In this document: in pieces, positions 29,376 to 37,572 of the stretch
Position numbering within the stretch: position 1 is the stretch's first letter
Layout of the letters: every line of letters starts with the position of its first letter
Assembly: GCF_014138625.1 (NCBI RefSeq)
Contig: NZ_JACJHY010000017.1
Location: 62,001 to 126,000 of the forward strand
Reading direction: 5' to 3'
Length of the DNA stretch: 64,000 bases
DNA from: Aminobacter ciceronei
GTDB lineage: Bacteria; Pseudomonadota; Alphaproteobacteria; Rhizobiales; Rhizobiaceae
Made by a program: the position numbers and the translations under genes
Notes under the pieces: generated by a model
Told to the model about the DNA's origin: nothing
Databases searched by the model: none
Seen by the model: the letters and a program-made list of their open reading frames with translations, nothing else

Positions 29376-29822
29376 ATGAAATGGAATGACCCAGATTCGG
29401 GCGGCAGTCCGGATGAGAGTGCGCGCACCCTTGAAGGCTGTGTCGCTGACCTGAGCAAGGTGCTCGTCGTCGGACGCTCCCCGATCAACCGCGTCGTCGT
29501 TGCCAAGATCGTCGAACGCTCCGGGCTGAAGACGATCTCGGAAGCGCCTGATACGGCAGCTGAGATGCTGCACGCGCTGGCTCCGGGCACGATCATCCTC
29601 GACGGCGGCAGCGACAACCGGGATTGCGACGGGCTGATGCAGTCGATCCTGTCGCTGAGGCTGGCGTCCGGCAGCAACCTGCCGTCGGTGATCCTTTTGT
29701 CCAACCGCGCCGGCACGCCCGAAAGCCTATCGCTGTCGAGTGCCGTCGACATCGTCGTCGCCAAACCAATCACCCCGGAGCGGCTGCAGCCCGTCGTCGA
29801 AAAGCTGCTCGGCCGCTGCTGA
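29376..29822 (+). CDS. Stand-alone receiver-like protein, acidic pocket incomplete
   Basis: A 148-residue protein with a response-regulator receiver fold from about residue 26. The phospho-acceptor position is Asp76 (IILDGG) and the conserved lysine is in VVAKPITPE, but the pair of acidic residues normally found at the end of strand 1 is replaced by VVGRSPINR, so metal binding and phosphorylation are doubtful. There is no output domain. ATG 29376 is used; a TTG 33 bases upstream is possible. It converges with the HAD gene with only three bases between stops. Partner unknown. Confidence 0.75.
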   Translation: MKWNDPDSGGSPDESARTLEGCVADLSKVLVVGRSPINRVVVAKIVERSGLKTISEAPDTAAEMLHALAPGTIILDGGSDNRDCDGLMQSILSLRLASGSNLPSVILLSNRAGTPESLSLSSAVDIVVAKPITPERLQPVVEKLLGRC

Positions 29823-29825
29823 ACC

Positions 29826-30536
29826 TCAGTCGAGGTTTTTCAACAGCTTCGACAGCTCGCCGAGATGCTGCAGCTTGCGGAAACGTGCGGCCGCTGTCGG
29901 TTCGTCGACATGCTCGTAGGCCCAGGTCAGGTCGTGGGGGATGTAGACGCCCCAGCTGCCGGCCTCGATCGCCGGCACGACGTCGGACTTGAGCGAATTG
30001 CCGATCATCATGCTGCGTGCCGGCCCATCGCCGTGGCTGCTGAAAATGCGCTCGTAGGTCGGCCGCGACTTGTCGCTGACGATCTCGACGGCATTGAAGA
30101 AATCGCCGAGGCCCGACTGCGCCAGCTTGCGCTCCTGGTCGAACAGGTCGCCCTTGGTGATCAGCACCAGCCGGTAGCGGCCGGCCAGCGCCTCGAGCGT
30201 GTCATGGACATGCGGCAGCGTCTCGATAGGATGGCTGAGCATCTCGCGGCCGGCGGCCAGGATCTTCTCGATCACAGAAGCCGGAACCCGGCCTTCCGTC
30301 ACCTCGATCGCGGTCTCGATCATCGACAGGGTAAAACCCTTGATGCCGAAGCCATAGGTGCCGAGGTTGCGCTTTTCGGCCTCCAGCAGGCGTGACTTCA
30401 ACTGCTCTGCCTCGCCATGATCGGCGAGCAATTCGGCGAAGTGTTCTTCCGTCATGCGGAAGAACTGCTCGTTCTGCCAGAGCGTGTCGTCGGCATCGAA
30501 TCCGATGGTGGTGAGGGCGGGCAAAGCAGATGTCAT
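29826..30536 (-). CDS. HAD-superfamily hydrolase (phosphatase-like)
   Basis: A 236-residue HAD-IA enzyme. Motif I is DADDTLW (nucleophile and acid Asp pair near residues 14-16), the second motif is LVLITKGD, and the lysine/DD motif region is VSDKSRPTYERIF followed by GNSLKSDVVPAIEAG. The cap is inserted after motif I. Likely a small-molecule phosphatase; substrate unknown. Begins at ATG 30536. Confidence 0.88.
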   Translation of the reverse strand: MTSALPALTTIGFDADDTLWQNEQFFRMTEEHFAELLADHGEAEQLKSRLLEAEKRNLGTYGFGIKGFTLSMIETAIEVTEGRVPASVIEKILAAGREMLSHPIETLPHVHDTLEALAGRYRLVLITKGDLFDQERKLAQSGLGDFFNAVEIVSDKSRPTYERIFSSHGDGPARSMMIGNSLKSDVVPAIEAGSWGVYIPHDLTWAYEHVDEPTAAARFRKLQHLGELSKLLKNLD

Positions 30537-30673
30537 GGCGGCTCTCTAGGCCGAAAATCGGACCGAAACCAGCTGATTTCAGTTCGAACCCAAGCAGAAT
30601 CGCCTGATTGCCCCCCTTTTCTTATTTCATGGCGCCCGGCTATACTCGGCAATCTGCAACGACAATCTGGTGA

Positions 30674-32110
30674 ATGATGCCGCCTGCAAAGAAGGAAGTC
30701 CGTCCGACCACTCGGGGGGCTCGCGCCCGCACGCCCGCATTTGTGAAAAACAAGCGTGGTGTGAAGAACTGGAAGGAAGCCTCCGAATGGCTCGAATGGC
30801 GCGGTATCGAGGACATAGAGTGCATCACGCCTGACCAGGCCGGCGTTGCCCGCGGCAAGATGATGCCGTCCAGCAAGTTCACCTCCAACACCTCGCTGGC
30901 CTTGCCGTCGGCACCGTTCATGATGACGATCTCGGGCGTCTATCCCGAAGATGGCAACGGCTTCGAATACCCGGAGGATGACGGCGACCTGAAGCTGGTG
31001 CCGGATCTCTCGACGCTTTCAGTGGTGCCGTGGGAAGACGATCCGACCGCCCAGGTGATCTGCGATCTCGTCCACCAGGACGGCCGCCCCGTCGAGTTCA
31101 CGCCGCGCAACGTGCTGAAGCGCGTGGTGGCGGCCTACGAAAAGGTCGGCCTCAGGCCGGTTGTCGCGCCCGAAATCGAATTCTATCTCGTCCGCAAGAA
31201 CCCCGATCCCGATTACCCGCTGACCCCGCCCGTCGGACGCTCCGGCCGCCCGATCGGCGGCGGTGCCGGCTATTCGATCGCCGGCGTCAACGAGTTCGAC
31301 GAACTCATCGATGACATCTACCATTTCTCCGAGGCGCAGGGCCTGGAGATCGACACACTGATCCACGAGGAAGGTGCCGGCCAGCTCGAGATCAACCTGC
31401 GTCATGGCGACCCGATCGAGCTCGCCGACCAGGTGTTCCTGTTCAAGCGCACGATCCGCGAGGCGGCGCTGAAGCACGACACCTACGCCACCTTCATGGC
31501 CAAGCCGATCCAGGGCCAACCGGGCTCGGCGATGCACATCCACCAGTCGATCGTCGACAGAAAGTCCGGCAAGAACATCTTCACCGGCGAGGATGGCACG
31601 GAAACCGATGCGTTTTTCCACTTCATCGGTGGCATGCAGCAGCATGTGCCGAATGCGCTGGTGATGCTGGCGCCTTACGTGAACTCGTATCGCCGCCTGA
31701 CGCAGGCGGCCTCGGCGCCGGTCAACAACAAGTGGGGCTACGACAACCGCACCACGGCCTTCCGCGTGCCGCGCTCGGACCCGGCGGGGCGGCGTGTCGA
31801 AAACCGCATCCCGTCCTCGGATGCCAATCCCTATCTGGCGCTCGCGGCATCTCTCGCCTGCGGCCTGATCGGCATGAACAACAAGCTTGTGGCCGAGCCG
31901 CCCATCCTGACCACCGCCAACGAGGACGAGATCGACCTGCCGCGCGGCCTGCTTGAGGCCGTCGACCTGTTCGAAAGCGACGACGAACTGGCAACGATGC
32001 TCGGCAAGTCCTTCGCCTCGACCTACGCGGCGATCAAGCGCGCCGAGTTCGAAACCTTCATGGAAGTGATCAGTCCGTGGGAGCGGGAGTATTTGTTGCT
32101 GAACGTGTGA
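30674..32110 (+). CDS. puuA: Glutamine synthetase family protein, gamma-glutamylputrescine synthetase-like
   Basis: A 478-residue GS-fold ligase. Present are the ATP/Mg motifs APEIEFYLV, HEEGAGQLEINLRHGD, MAKPIQGQPGSAMHIHQS and NNKWGYDNRTTAFRVPRSDPAGRRVENRIP. The N-terminal 30 residues are basic and unlike GlnA. It is followed by a PuuB-like oxidase, which argues for a polyamine substrate (glutamate + putrescine + ATP) rather than ammonia. ATG 30674 and 30677 are both possible. With potFGHI in the same window it would form a putrescine uptake-and-use route; a general GS-like (GlnT) role cannot be ruled out. Confidence 0.75.
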   Translation: MMPPAKKEVRPTTRGARARTPAFVKNKRGVKNWKEASEWLEWRGIEDIECITPDQAGVARGKMMPSSKFTSNTSLALPSAPFMMTISGVYPEDGNGFEYPEDDGDLKLVPDLSTLSVVPWEDDPTAQVICDLVHQDGRPVEFTPRNVLKRVVAAYEKVGLRPVVAPEIEFYLVRKNPDPDYPLTPPVGRSGRPIGGGAGYSIAGVNEFDELIDDIYHFSEAQGLEIDTLIHEEGAGQLEINLRHGDPIELADQVFLFKRTIREAALKHDTYATFMAKPIQGQPGSAMHIHQSIVDRKSGKNIFTGEDGTETDAFFHFIGGMQQHVPNALVMLAPYVNSYRRLTQAASAPVNNKWGYDNRTTAFRVPRSDPAGRRVENRIPSSDANPYLALAASLACGLIGMNNKLVAEPPILTTANEDEIDLPRGLLEAVDLFESDDELATMLGKSFASTYAAIKRAEFETFMEVISPWEREYLLLNV

Positions 32111-32113
32111 CGA

Positions 32114-32189
32114 AGCGAATAGCGAGCAGCGGAATAGCGAATAGAAGCGCTCATTTCCCTGTTCGCTACTCACGATTCCCTGTTTGCTC
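32114..32189. repeat. Degenerate heptad repeat palindrome
   Basis: Left arm 32114-32144 consists of degenerate CGAATAG-type heptads; right arm about 32157-32189 is the imperfect inverse (TTCGCTA, TTCCCTG, TTTGCTC). The arms pair through AGCGAA/TTCGCT. Similar CGAATAG/CTATTCG mosaics occur between genes of many rhizobia. It lies between puuA- and puuB-like genes and could act as an mRNA hairpin. Confidence 0.6.
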
Positions 32190-32223
32190 CCATCGCCCGA
32201 AATCCCGGAGCCATCTCCGTATC

Positions 32224-33510
32224 ATGCTCTATCAGTCACCTATTTCCCCCGGCTTCTCCTGGTACGAGGACACGGCTGGCCCCCGCCCCGAATATCCGGC
32301 GCTTGACGGCGATCTTCAGGCCGATGTCGTCATTATCGGCGGCGGCTTCACCGGGCTTTCGGCAGCGACGCATCTTGCCAAGGCGGGCACCAATGTCGTC
32401 TTGATCGAAGCGCATCGTTTCGGCGACGGCGCCTCGGGGCGCAACGGCGGCCAGCTTGGCACCGGCCAGCGCGCCTGGGCCGAGGAGCTCGAAGGCGAGC
32501 TCGGCTTCACCCGGGCCAAGGCGCTGTTCGACCTGGCCGAGGAGGCCAAGGCGCACCTGCTCGATTTCACCGCCGCCAACGGCATCGACATCGACTATAT
32601 GCCGGGCCAGATGTCGGTGGCGCACAAGCGGCGTTATGTCGACGACTACAAGGCCCATGCCGAGATCATGGCCAGCCGCTTCAACTATCCGCATGTCAGC
32701 TTCATGGACGCGAGCGAAACCGCCGAGCGGCTTGGCTCGACGCACTACTATGGCGGCACGCGCGACACCGGCACCGGCCACATTCATCCGCTCAAGCTGG
32801 TGATCGGCACGGGGCGCGCCGCGGCCGCCGCCGGCGCCCACCTCTTCGAAAACACGCCATCGACCGACATCACCTCACAGGGCGGCAAGGTCAGGGTGAC
32901 GACGCCGCGCGGCACGATCACGGCACAGAAATGCCTGATCGCGGTCAACGCCTATGGCGGCAAGCTGGAGCCGGTGAGTGCCGCTCATATCATGCCGATC
33001 GGCTCGTTCATCGGCGCCACGGTGCCACTGGGCGCGGATTCGAAGGTCATCCCCGGCGGCGAGTCGGTCGACGACTCCCGCTTCGTCGTGCGCTACTTCC
33101 GCAAGTCGCGGGACGGGCGGCTGCTGTTCGGCGGGCGCGAGATCTACGGCGTCAACGACCCCAAGGACATCCACATCCACATCCGCAAGCAGATCACCGA
33201 GATTTACCCAGCACTGAAGGATGTCGAGATCACCCATGGCTGGGGCGGCTATGTCGGCATCACCGTGCCGCGCAAGCCGTTCGTGCGCGAGGTGATGCCG
33301 AACGTCATCTCGATGGGCGGCTACTCCGGTCATGGCGTGTTGCTGTCGAACTTCTTCGGCAAACTTTACGCCGAGGCGGTGGCCGGCAACCGCGACCGCC
33401 TCAAGCTGATCGAGGAGCTGAAGATCCCGCCCTTCCCCGGCGGTCGGCGTTTCCGGACGCCGCTCCTTTTCCTCGCCCTCAACTGGTTCGCGCTGCGGGA
33501 CAGGATATAG
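32224..33510 (+). CDS. puuB: FAD-dependent amine oxidoreductase, PuuB/OrdL-like (gamma-glutamylputrescine oxidase)
   Basis: A 428-residue DAO-family flavoprotein. The FAD Rossmann motif is VVIIGGGFTGLSAATHL (residues about 34-50) followed by E (VLIEAHRFGDGASGRNGGQ), the pattern of PuuB/OrdL proteins; the C-terminal ITHGWGGYVGITVPRKP and GYSGHGV close the FAD site. It would oxidise gamma-glutamylputrescine to the aldehyde. ATG 32224 is chosen; upstream codons run through the heptad repeat. Assigned from fold plus its GS-like neighbour. Confidence 0.8.
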   Translation: MLYQSPISPGFSWYEDTAGPRPEYPALDGDLQADVVIIGGGFTGLSAATHLAKAGTNVVLIEAHRFGDGASGRNGGQLGTGQRAWAEELEGELGFTRAKALFDLAEEAKAHLLDFTAANGIDIDYMPGQMSVAHKRRYVDDYKAHAEIMASRFNYPHVSFMDASETAERLGSTHYYGGTRDTGTGHIHPLKLVIGTGRAAAAAGAHLFENTPSTDITSQGGKVRVTTPRGTITAQKCLIAVNAYGGKLEPVSAAHIMPIGSFIGATVPLGADSKVIPGGESVDDSRFVVRYFRKSRDGRLLFGGREIYGVNDPKDIHIHIRKQITEIYPALKDVEITHGWGGYVGITVPRKPFVREVMPNVISMGGYSGHGVLLSNFFGKLYAEAVAGNRDRLKLIEELKIPPFPGGRRFRTPLLFLALNWFALRDRI

Positions 33511-33514
33511 CGCC

Positions 33515-33660
33515 ATGGCGGACGAGTTGGTCGATCGTATCTACGAAGCGGCCTTTGTCCCGGATCATCGACGCTTAAGGCGATGATCGCCGCTTCCGGC
33601 TCCGCTTCAGCGGCATGCCGCTGTTCGATGGCTAGGCCCTGGGCGTCGACCGCCGAAGGG
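33515..33660 (+). pseudogene. Remnant of a LuxR-type regulator N-terminus
   Basis: Five bases after puuB a 23-codon frame (33515-33586) reads MADELVDRIYEAAFVPD, the usual opening of rhizobial LuxR-type or PAS-containing regulators, then runs out of family similarity and stops. A little downstream, in other frames, IAASGSASAA and MPLFDG (about 33586-33645) look like the continuation after a short deletion and frameshift. Nothing resembling the C-terminal helix-turn-helix remains before the kinase gene. Judged by eye only. Confidence 0.4.
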
Positions 33661-33713
33661 CACGGCAAGGTCCAGATCGAAACTCCATCGGCGCAGATGG
33701 CTCGGCGCAACCT

Positions 33714-35189
33714 TCAGCTGGTCTGCCTCGCAGCCTGCGGCTTTGCGCCCGACGTCGTCGGCTGCCACAGCGGCAGCTGTAGCCTGACGCGGGCGCCGAC
33801 CCACGGGCCAACAAGGATTTCGACGCTGCCGCCATGCAGCCGGGCAATCTCGCGGGCGAGATTGAGGCCGAGGCCGGCGCCGCTGTTGCGCGGGCGCAGG
33901 CGATAGAAGGGCTGGAACACACGCTCATGCTCGTCGTCGGGGATACCCGGACCCTCGTCGTGGATTTCCACCCCACCCCTACCGTCGACCACCACCGATA
34001 TGGTGCCCTCGCCGCCGCCATGATCGATGGCGTTGCGCAAGAGGTTGGTGACTGCCTGCTGGATCTGCAACGGCTGGATGTTGACCAGCACGCTCGTGGC
34101 CAACGGCTCGAACGTAAAGTCGTAGCCGGCGCCGAGCGCCAGCGGCGCGAAATCTGCGGCGAGGTGGCGTGCGAATGCAACGAGGTCGACGACCTCGCGG
34201 GCACCTGCCGACTGGTCGAGCACCTGCCGGTCGAGCAGCTGCTGCGCAAGGTTGGACAGACGCTCGATGTCCGTCAGCAGGCGCGCGCTTTCGGGATCCT
34301 CGCGCAGAAGTTCAGCGCGGGTGCGCAGGATGGCGATCGGCGTGCGCAGCTCGTGCGCCGCGTCGGTCAGGAAGCGGTTGCGCTGGTCATAACCCTGTCC
34401 GAGGCGTGACAGCGCGTTGTTGAAGGCTTCGACCAACGGCGCAATCTCGGTCGGCACCTGCTCGGTCGGCAGTTGCACGGCGCGATTGTCGATGTCGATG
34501 CGCTTGGCCTGTCCCGCCGTGGCGACCAGGCCGGCAAGCGAGCGGCGCACGACTGCCGGCGTGGTGACCAGCGTCGTCACGCCCATGACGATGATGACCG
34601 GCGAGAGCATGATCAGCACGACGAGCGCCAGGATAGGGATGATCCGGACCCAGATGGGCTGGCCGTCGGGATAGCGGACGACGTCGAAATCGAGGTCGAC
34701 GTTGATTTCGAGGCCATCGGTCTGGTCGCGCGAGGCCACCGTCGCGGCGATGATCTGCATGCGGCCGGTACGGGTGTCGGCGTTCATCAGCGTCGCCTCG
34801 GGAAGGCGCAGTTCCTTATTGAAACCGAGGGTCGCCTTGTTCACGCCCCACAGCAGTTCGCCCGTGCCTTTTGCATAGGCCTCGGGAACATCCCCTTCCC
34901 TGAGCACCTCGCCCTTCTCGTCGCGGACGACGAACCAGAGGTGGGGGAACTCTTCCCGGAATTTGCGAAGGTCATCGGTATCCTCGATGACGAGACGACC
35001 TTGCGCGTCCCGCGCAATCGCCTCGGCGACAAGTCCGGCTGCCACTTCAGTATCGATGATCAGTCGGGGCTGGGCGATGAAGAACGCCGCGCACAGGAGC
35101 GCGATGAAGGTAATCAGCGTCGCCGCCTGGAGGAGAATGAGGCGGCGGACAAGGACCCATTGCAGCGAAGTCGGGCGCAGCTTCTTCAT
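33714..35189 (-). CDS. Two-component sensor histidine kinase (OmpR-partner type)
   Basis: A 491-residue membrane kinase: first helix about residues 17-38, a periplasmic sensor of about 150 residues, second helix near 190-210, HAMP linker (with VVTTPAVVRRSLAGL), HisKA with DAAHELRTPIAILRTRAELL, and the ATPase domain with NLLRNAIDHG, DEGPGIPDD and SGAGLGLNLARE. It overlaps the response regulator by ATGA and is its partner. The signal cannot be deduced; the sensor has no recognised fold. Confidence 0.9.
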   Translation of the reverse strand: MKKLRPTSLQWVLVRRLILLQAATLITFIALLCAAFFIAQPRLIIDTEVAAGLVAEAIARDAQGRLVIEDTDDLRKFREEFPHLWFVVRDEKGEVLREGDVPEAYAKGTGELLWGVNKATLGFNKELRLPEATLMNADTRTGRMQIIAATVASRDQTDGLEINVDLDFDVVRYPDGQPIWVRIIPILALVVLIMLSPVIIVMGVTTLVTTPAVVRRSLAGLVATAGQAKRIDIDNRAVQLPTEQVPTEIAPLVEAFNNALSRLGQGYDQRNRFLTDAAHELRTPIAILRTRAELLREDPESARLLTDIERLSNLAQQLLDRQVLDQSAGAREVVDLVAFARHLAADFAPLALGAGYDFTFEPLATSVLVNIQPLQIQQAVTNLLRNAIDHGGGEGTISVVVDGRGGVEIHDEGPGIPDDEHERVFQPFYRLRPRNSGAGLGLNLAREIARLHGGSVEILVGPWVGARVRLQLPLWQPTTSGAKPQAARQTS

Positions 35190-35860
35190 GCCACGGCGCG
35201 CAAGAGATAGCCGAGATTGCGGATCGCCCTGATCTCGACCCCGGCCGAGACATCGTCGAGCTTGCGGCGCAACCGCGAGAGGTGCGAATCGAGCGCGTTG
35301 GAACCGATCTCGTCGTCCATGGCGTAGACCGATTCTTCGAGCGTCGCGCGCAGCACGGTGCGGCCGGGCCGGCGCAGCAGCGCTTCAAGCGCCAGTTGCT
35401 CGCGCCGCAACAGCTCCAGCGGCTTGTCGCCGACGCTCGCCTCGCGATGGTGGAAATCATAAATGAGCCGGCCGACCACCGTCTGCTCGGAGCGCAGCGC
35501 GACAGGGCGGCGATGCAGCGCCCGCAGGCGCGCCATCAGCTCCTCCATGGCAAACGGCTTGACCAGATAGTCGTCGGCGCCTGCGTCGAGCCCGGTGACC
35601 CTGTCGTTGAGGCCGCTGAGTGCCGTCAGCATCAACACCGGCGCATCGACACGCAAGGCGCGCAGCTTGGGAATGAGGTCGAGGCCTTCGCCATCCGGCA
35701 CGCGGCGGTCGAGCACGATGGCATCGTAAGGTCCGAACTCGGCCGCAGCCTCGGCATCGGCAAGCGTGGCAACGTGATCGACGATGACGTTGCGGCGTGC
35801 CAGCGCCGATTTGAGCACCGAGGCCATCTCCGGCTCGTCCTCAAGCAGCAAAATGCGCAT
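35186..35860 (-). CDS. OmpR-family response regulator
   Basis: A 224-residue regulator: receiver at 1-115 with acidic pair EDE (residues 7-9), phospho-acceptor Asp51 (IVLDRRVPDGEG) and Lys in YLVKPFA, then a winged-helix DNA-binding domain. The ATG at 35860 gives the standard MRILLLEDEPEM start. It is first in the operon and coupled to the kinase. QseB/TctD-like in layout; target genes unknown. Confidence 0.92.
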   Translation of the reverse strand: MRILLLEDEPEMASVLKSALARRNVIVDHVATLADAEAAAEFGPYDAIVLDRRVPDGEGLDLIPKLRALRVDAPVLMLTALSGLNDRVTGLDAGADDYLVKPFAMEELMARLRALHRRPVALRSEQTVVGRLIYDFHHREASVGDKPLELLRREQLALEALLRRPGRTVLRATLEESVYAMDDEIGSNALDSHLSRLRRKLDDVSAGVEIRAIRNLGYLLRAVA

Positions 35861-35947
35861 GCACGTAATCCTTCGATCAATCCCCGGCCCCAGCCAAAGC
35901 CGGTAGGGGCATTGGCCCGCCACCGGCACCGGCACAGCCTCAAGCGG

Positions 35948-36331
35948 TTACTCGCATTCCAGCTTCGGCTTACGGAAGTTGGTGATGTACCAGCGCCCCT
36001 CGGACCTTGTGGCGTAGAATGTGTAGAAGCACTCCTGCTGCTCGACATAGCCTGGCGTGGTGTATTCCTCATAACGCGTGCCGCGCCTGGTGTCGCGATA
36101 CTCGCCGCTGGTCGAGCCGGCGACGGCGTTTGTCGATATCTTGCTCCACTGGTAGGCGCGCTGGCCACGGCCGAGTTCGATCACCGAGGTGGGTGGGCCG
36201 TAGTCGATGATGACCGACTCGAGCGGCTGGCCGATATAGCCCTTCATGACGTCCGACTGGCAGCCGGCCAGGAAGATCGCGGCGGCGACGGCAAGTGTGC
36301 CGACAGCGCGGCGTGCAGTGCTGAGAGACAT
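35948..36331 (-). CDS. Hypothetical lipoprotein, 127 residues
   Basis: Signal sequence MSLSTARRAVGTLAVAAAIF with lipobox FLAGC (Cys24), then MKGYIGQPLESVIIDYGPP, a GYxGxPxxxxxxxYGPP pattern found in small SmpA/BamE-like or YgdI-like outer-membrane lipoproteins. Aromatic-rich C-terminus with one cysteine in FYTFYATRSE and another at the end. It starts at ATG 36331. No family name is claimed. Confidence 0.75.
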   Translation of the reverse strand: MSLSTARRAVGTLAVAAAIFLAGCQSDVMKGYIGQPLESVIIDYGPPTSVIELGRGQRAYQWSKISTNAVAGSTSGEYRDTRRGTRYEEYTTPGYVEQQECFYTFYATRSEGRWYITNFRKPKLECE

Positions 36332-36522
36332 GTCTAATCCCAGTTTGTGGATGATGTTCCCGGGCAGCTACGCCGCCAAGATTGCATCTACATTGCAGCG
36401 GTCCCGGCGATCGCGGCCGGGATCGGGAATCTCCCTTGTCCTTGGAATTTTACGCGATGCGTTCCCCGAGCATCATCGATGATGACCTCTGCCTTCACCA
36501 TGGGCAGGCGGCCGCACATTCA

Positions 36523-36550
36523 CGGGAACCTTTTTCGATCGCTGACATCC
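36523..36550 (+). promoter_or_regulatory. Candidate ECF-sigma promoter of the sigma operon
   Basis: GGGAACC at 36523-36529 and CATCCA at 36545-36550 with a 15-base spacer. The GGGAAC(C) -35 is typical of ECF sigma promoters. It lies about 50 bases before the first gene of an operon that ends in an ECF sigma gene, so autoregulation is likely. The -10 assignment is inference. Confidence 0.5.
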
Positions 36551-36600
36551 AATGACTGAAGCCACCGCACAATGCGTTGGCGCCAGCAGGAGATATCTAG

Positions 36601-37023
36601 ATGAAACTGGTTTCCGCCGCACTTTCCCTCGTGCTCGCGAGTGCCCTGCCCGCGCTTGCTCACGACATTCCCGCCGATGTCGCCAAGTCGCCGCCGGCCG
36701 GCGCCTTCAAGGCGGTCAGCAGCCTGGTCAAGCTGCCCGACTTCCTGCCCGGCATGGGCCAACTGTTCGTCGATCCCGCGTCGCTGCCGGCCGGACCGTT
36801 CCTCGCCTACGACCATGACGGCAAGCTGGTCAGCACCATCTACATGCTGCCGATCAAGGATCTCAATCCCGACAAGCGCTTCGACGATCTTGCTTCACCG
36901 GGCGGCAATGTCGACCACGTCAGCGTCTACTACAATGCCGGCCATCCCGGGGTGGAAGAGCCGCATGCCCATGTCGTGCTGTGGCATGTGGCCAAGGCCG
37001 ACGAGGCACGGGTGGCGAAATGA
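36601..37023 (+). CDS. Secreted hypothetical protein, first gene of sigma/cupredoxin operon
   Basis: A 140-residue protein with a Sec signal peptide (MKLVSAALSLVLASALPALA) and a mature periplasmic part. It carries VDHVSVYYNAGHPGVEEPHAHVVLWHV near the end, a histidine-rich stretch fit for metal binding, reminiscent of TTHB210-like (DUF5602) proteins; I treat that as suggestive. Its stop overlaps the start of the cupredoxin gene by ATGA, implying linked function. Confidence 0.75.
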   Translation: MKLVSAALSLVLASALPALAHDIPADVAKSPPAGAFKAVSSLVKLPDFLPGMGQLFVDPASLPAGPFLAYDHDGKLVSTIYMLPIKDLNPDKRFDDLASPGGNVDHVSVYYNAGHPGVEEPHAHVVLWHVAKADEARVAK

Positions 37024-37544
37024 TCGTCACGCGCAGACGCATGATCGAAGCCGGCGGGGGATTTTTCCTCGCCGCGCTTCTGGCAAGGCCGGCGCTCTCG
37101 GCCGGCGCAGTCATCGACGTCGAGATGCACGGCAAGGATGACGGAGCGCATGTCTGGTTCGATCCGATCGGCATTCACATCGAGCCCGGCCAGACCATCC
37201 GCTGGACCAATCGCGACCCCGGCAATTCGCACACAGTGACGGCGTATCACCCCGACATGTTCGAGCGGCGGCTGCGCATTCCTGTCGACGCCAAGCCTTG
37301 GAATTCCGACTATCTGATGCCGGGCGAGACCTTCTCGGTGACGCTGACGGTGCCTGGGGTGTACGACTATTATTGCGTGCCGCACGAGCACGCCGGCATG
37401 GTCGGGCGGATCGTGGTCGGCGTGCCGCCTGCACCGGTCGAGACGGCAACAGCGGCAGACCCGACGCCGCTGCCTGACATCGCGCTGGACGCGTTTCCGC
37501 CGGTGGACGAGATCATCGCCAAGGGCATCGTCCGCAAGGCGTGA
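37020..37544 (+). CDS. Periplasmic cupredoxin (blue copper protein)
   Basis: A 174-residue protein with an N-terminal TRRRM twin-arginine-like signal (residues 4-8) and hydrophobic stretch to about residue 29. The cupredoxin fold shows the type-1 copper ligands His71 (NSHTVTAYHP), Cys119, His122 and Met127 (YYCVPHEHAGM), the C-x2-H-x4-M spacing of the amicyanin/plastocyanin group. It could carry electrons or sense redox state. Overlaps the upstream gene by ATGA and precedes the ECF sigma gene by 28 bases. Confidence 0.88.
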   Translation: MIVTRRRMIEAGGGFFLAALLARPALSAGAVIDVEMHGKDDGAHVWFDPIGIHIEPGQTIRWTNRDPGNSHTVTAYHPDMFERRLRIPVDAKPWNSDYLMPGETFSVTLTVPGVYDYYCVPHEHAGMVGRIVVGVPPAPVETATAADPTPLPDIALDAFPPVDEIIAKGIVRKA

Positions 37545-37572
37545 ACGGCGAGCCGGAAACTGGAGCGACAAC

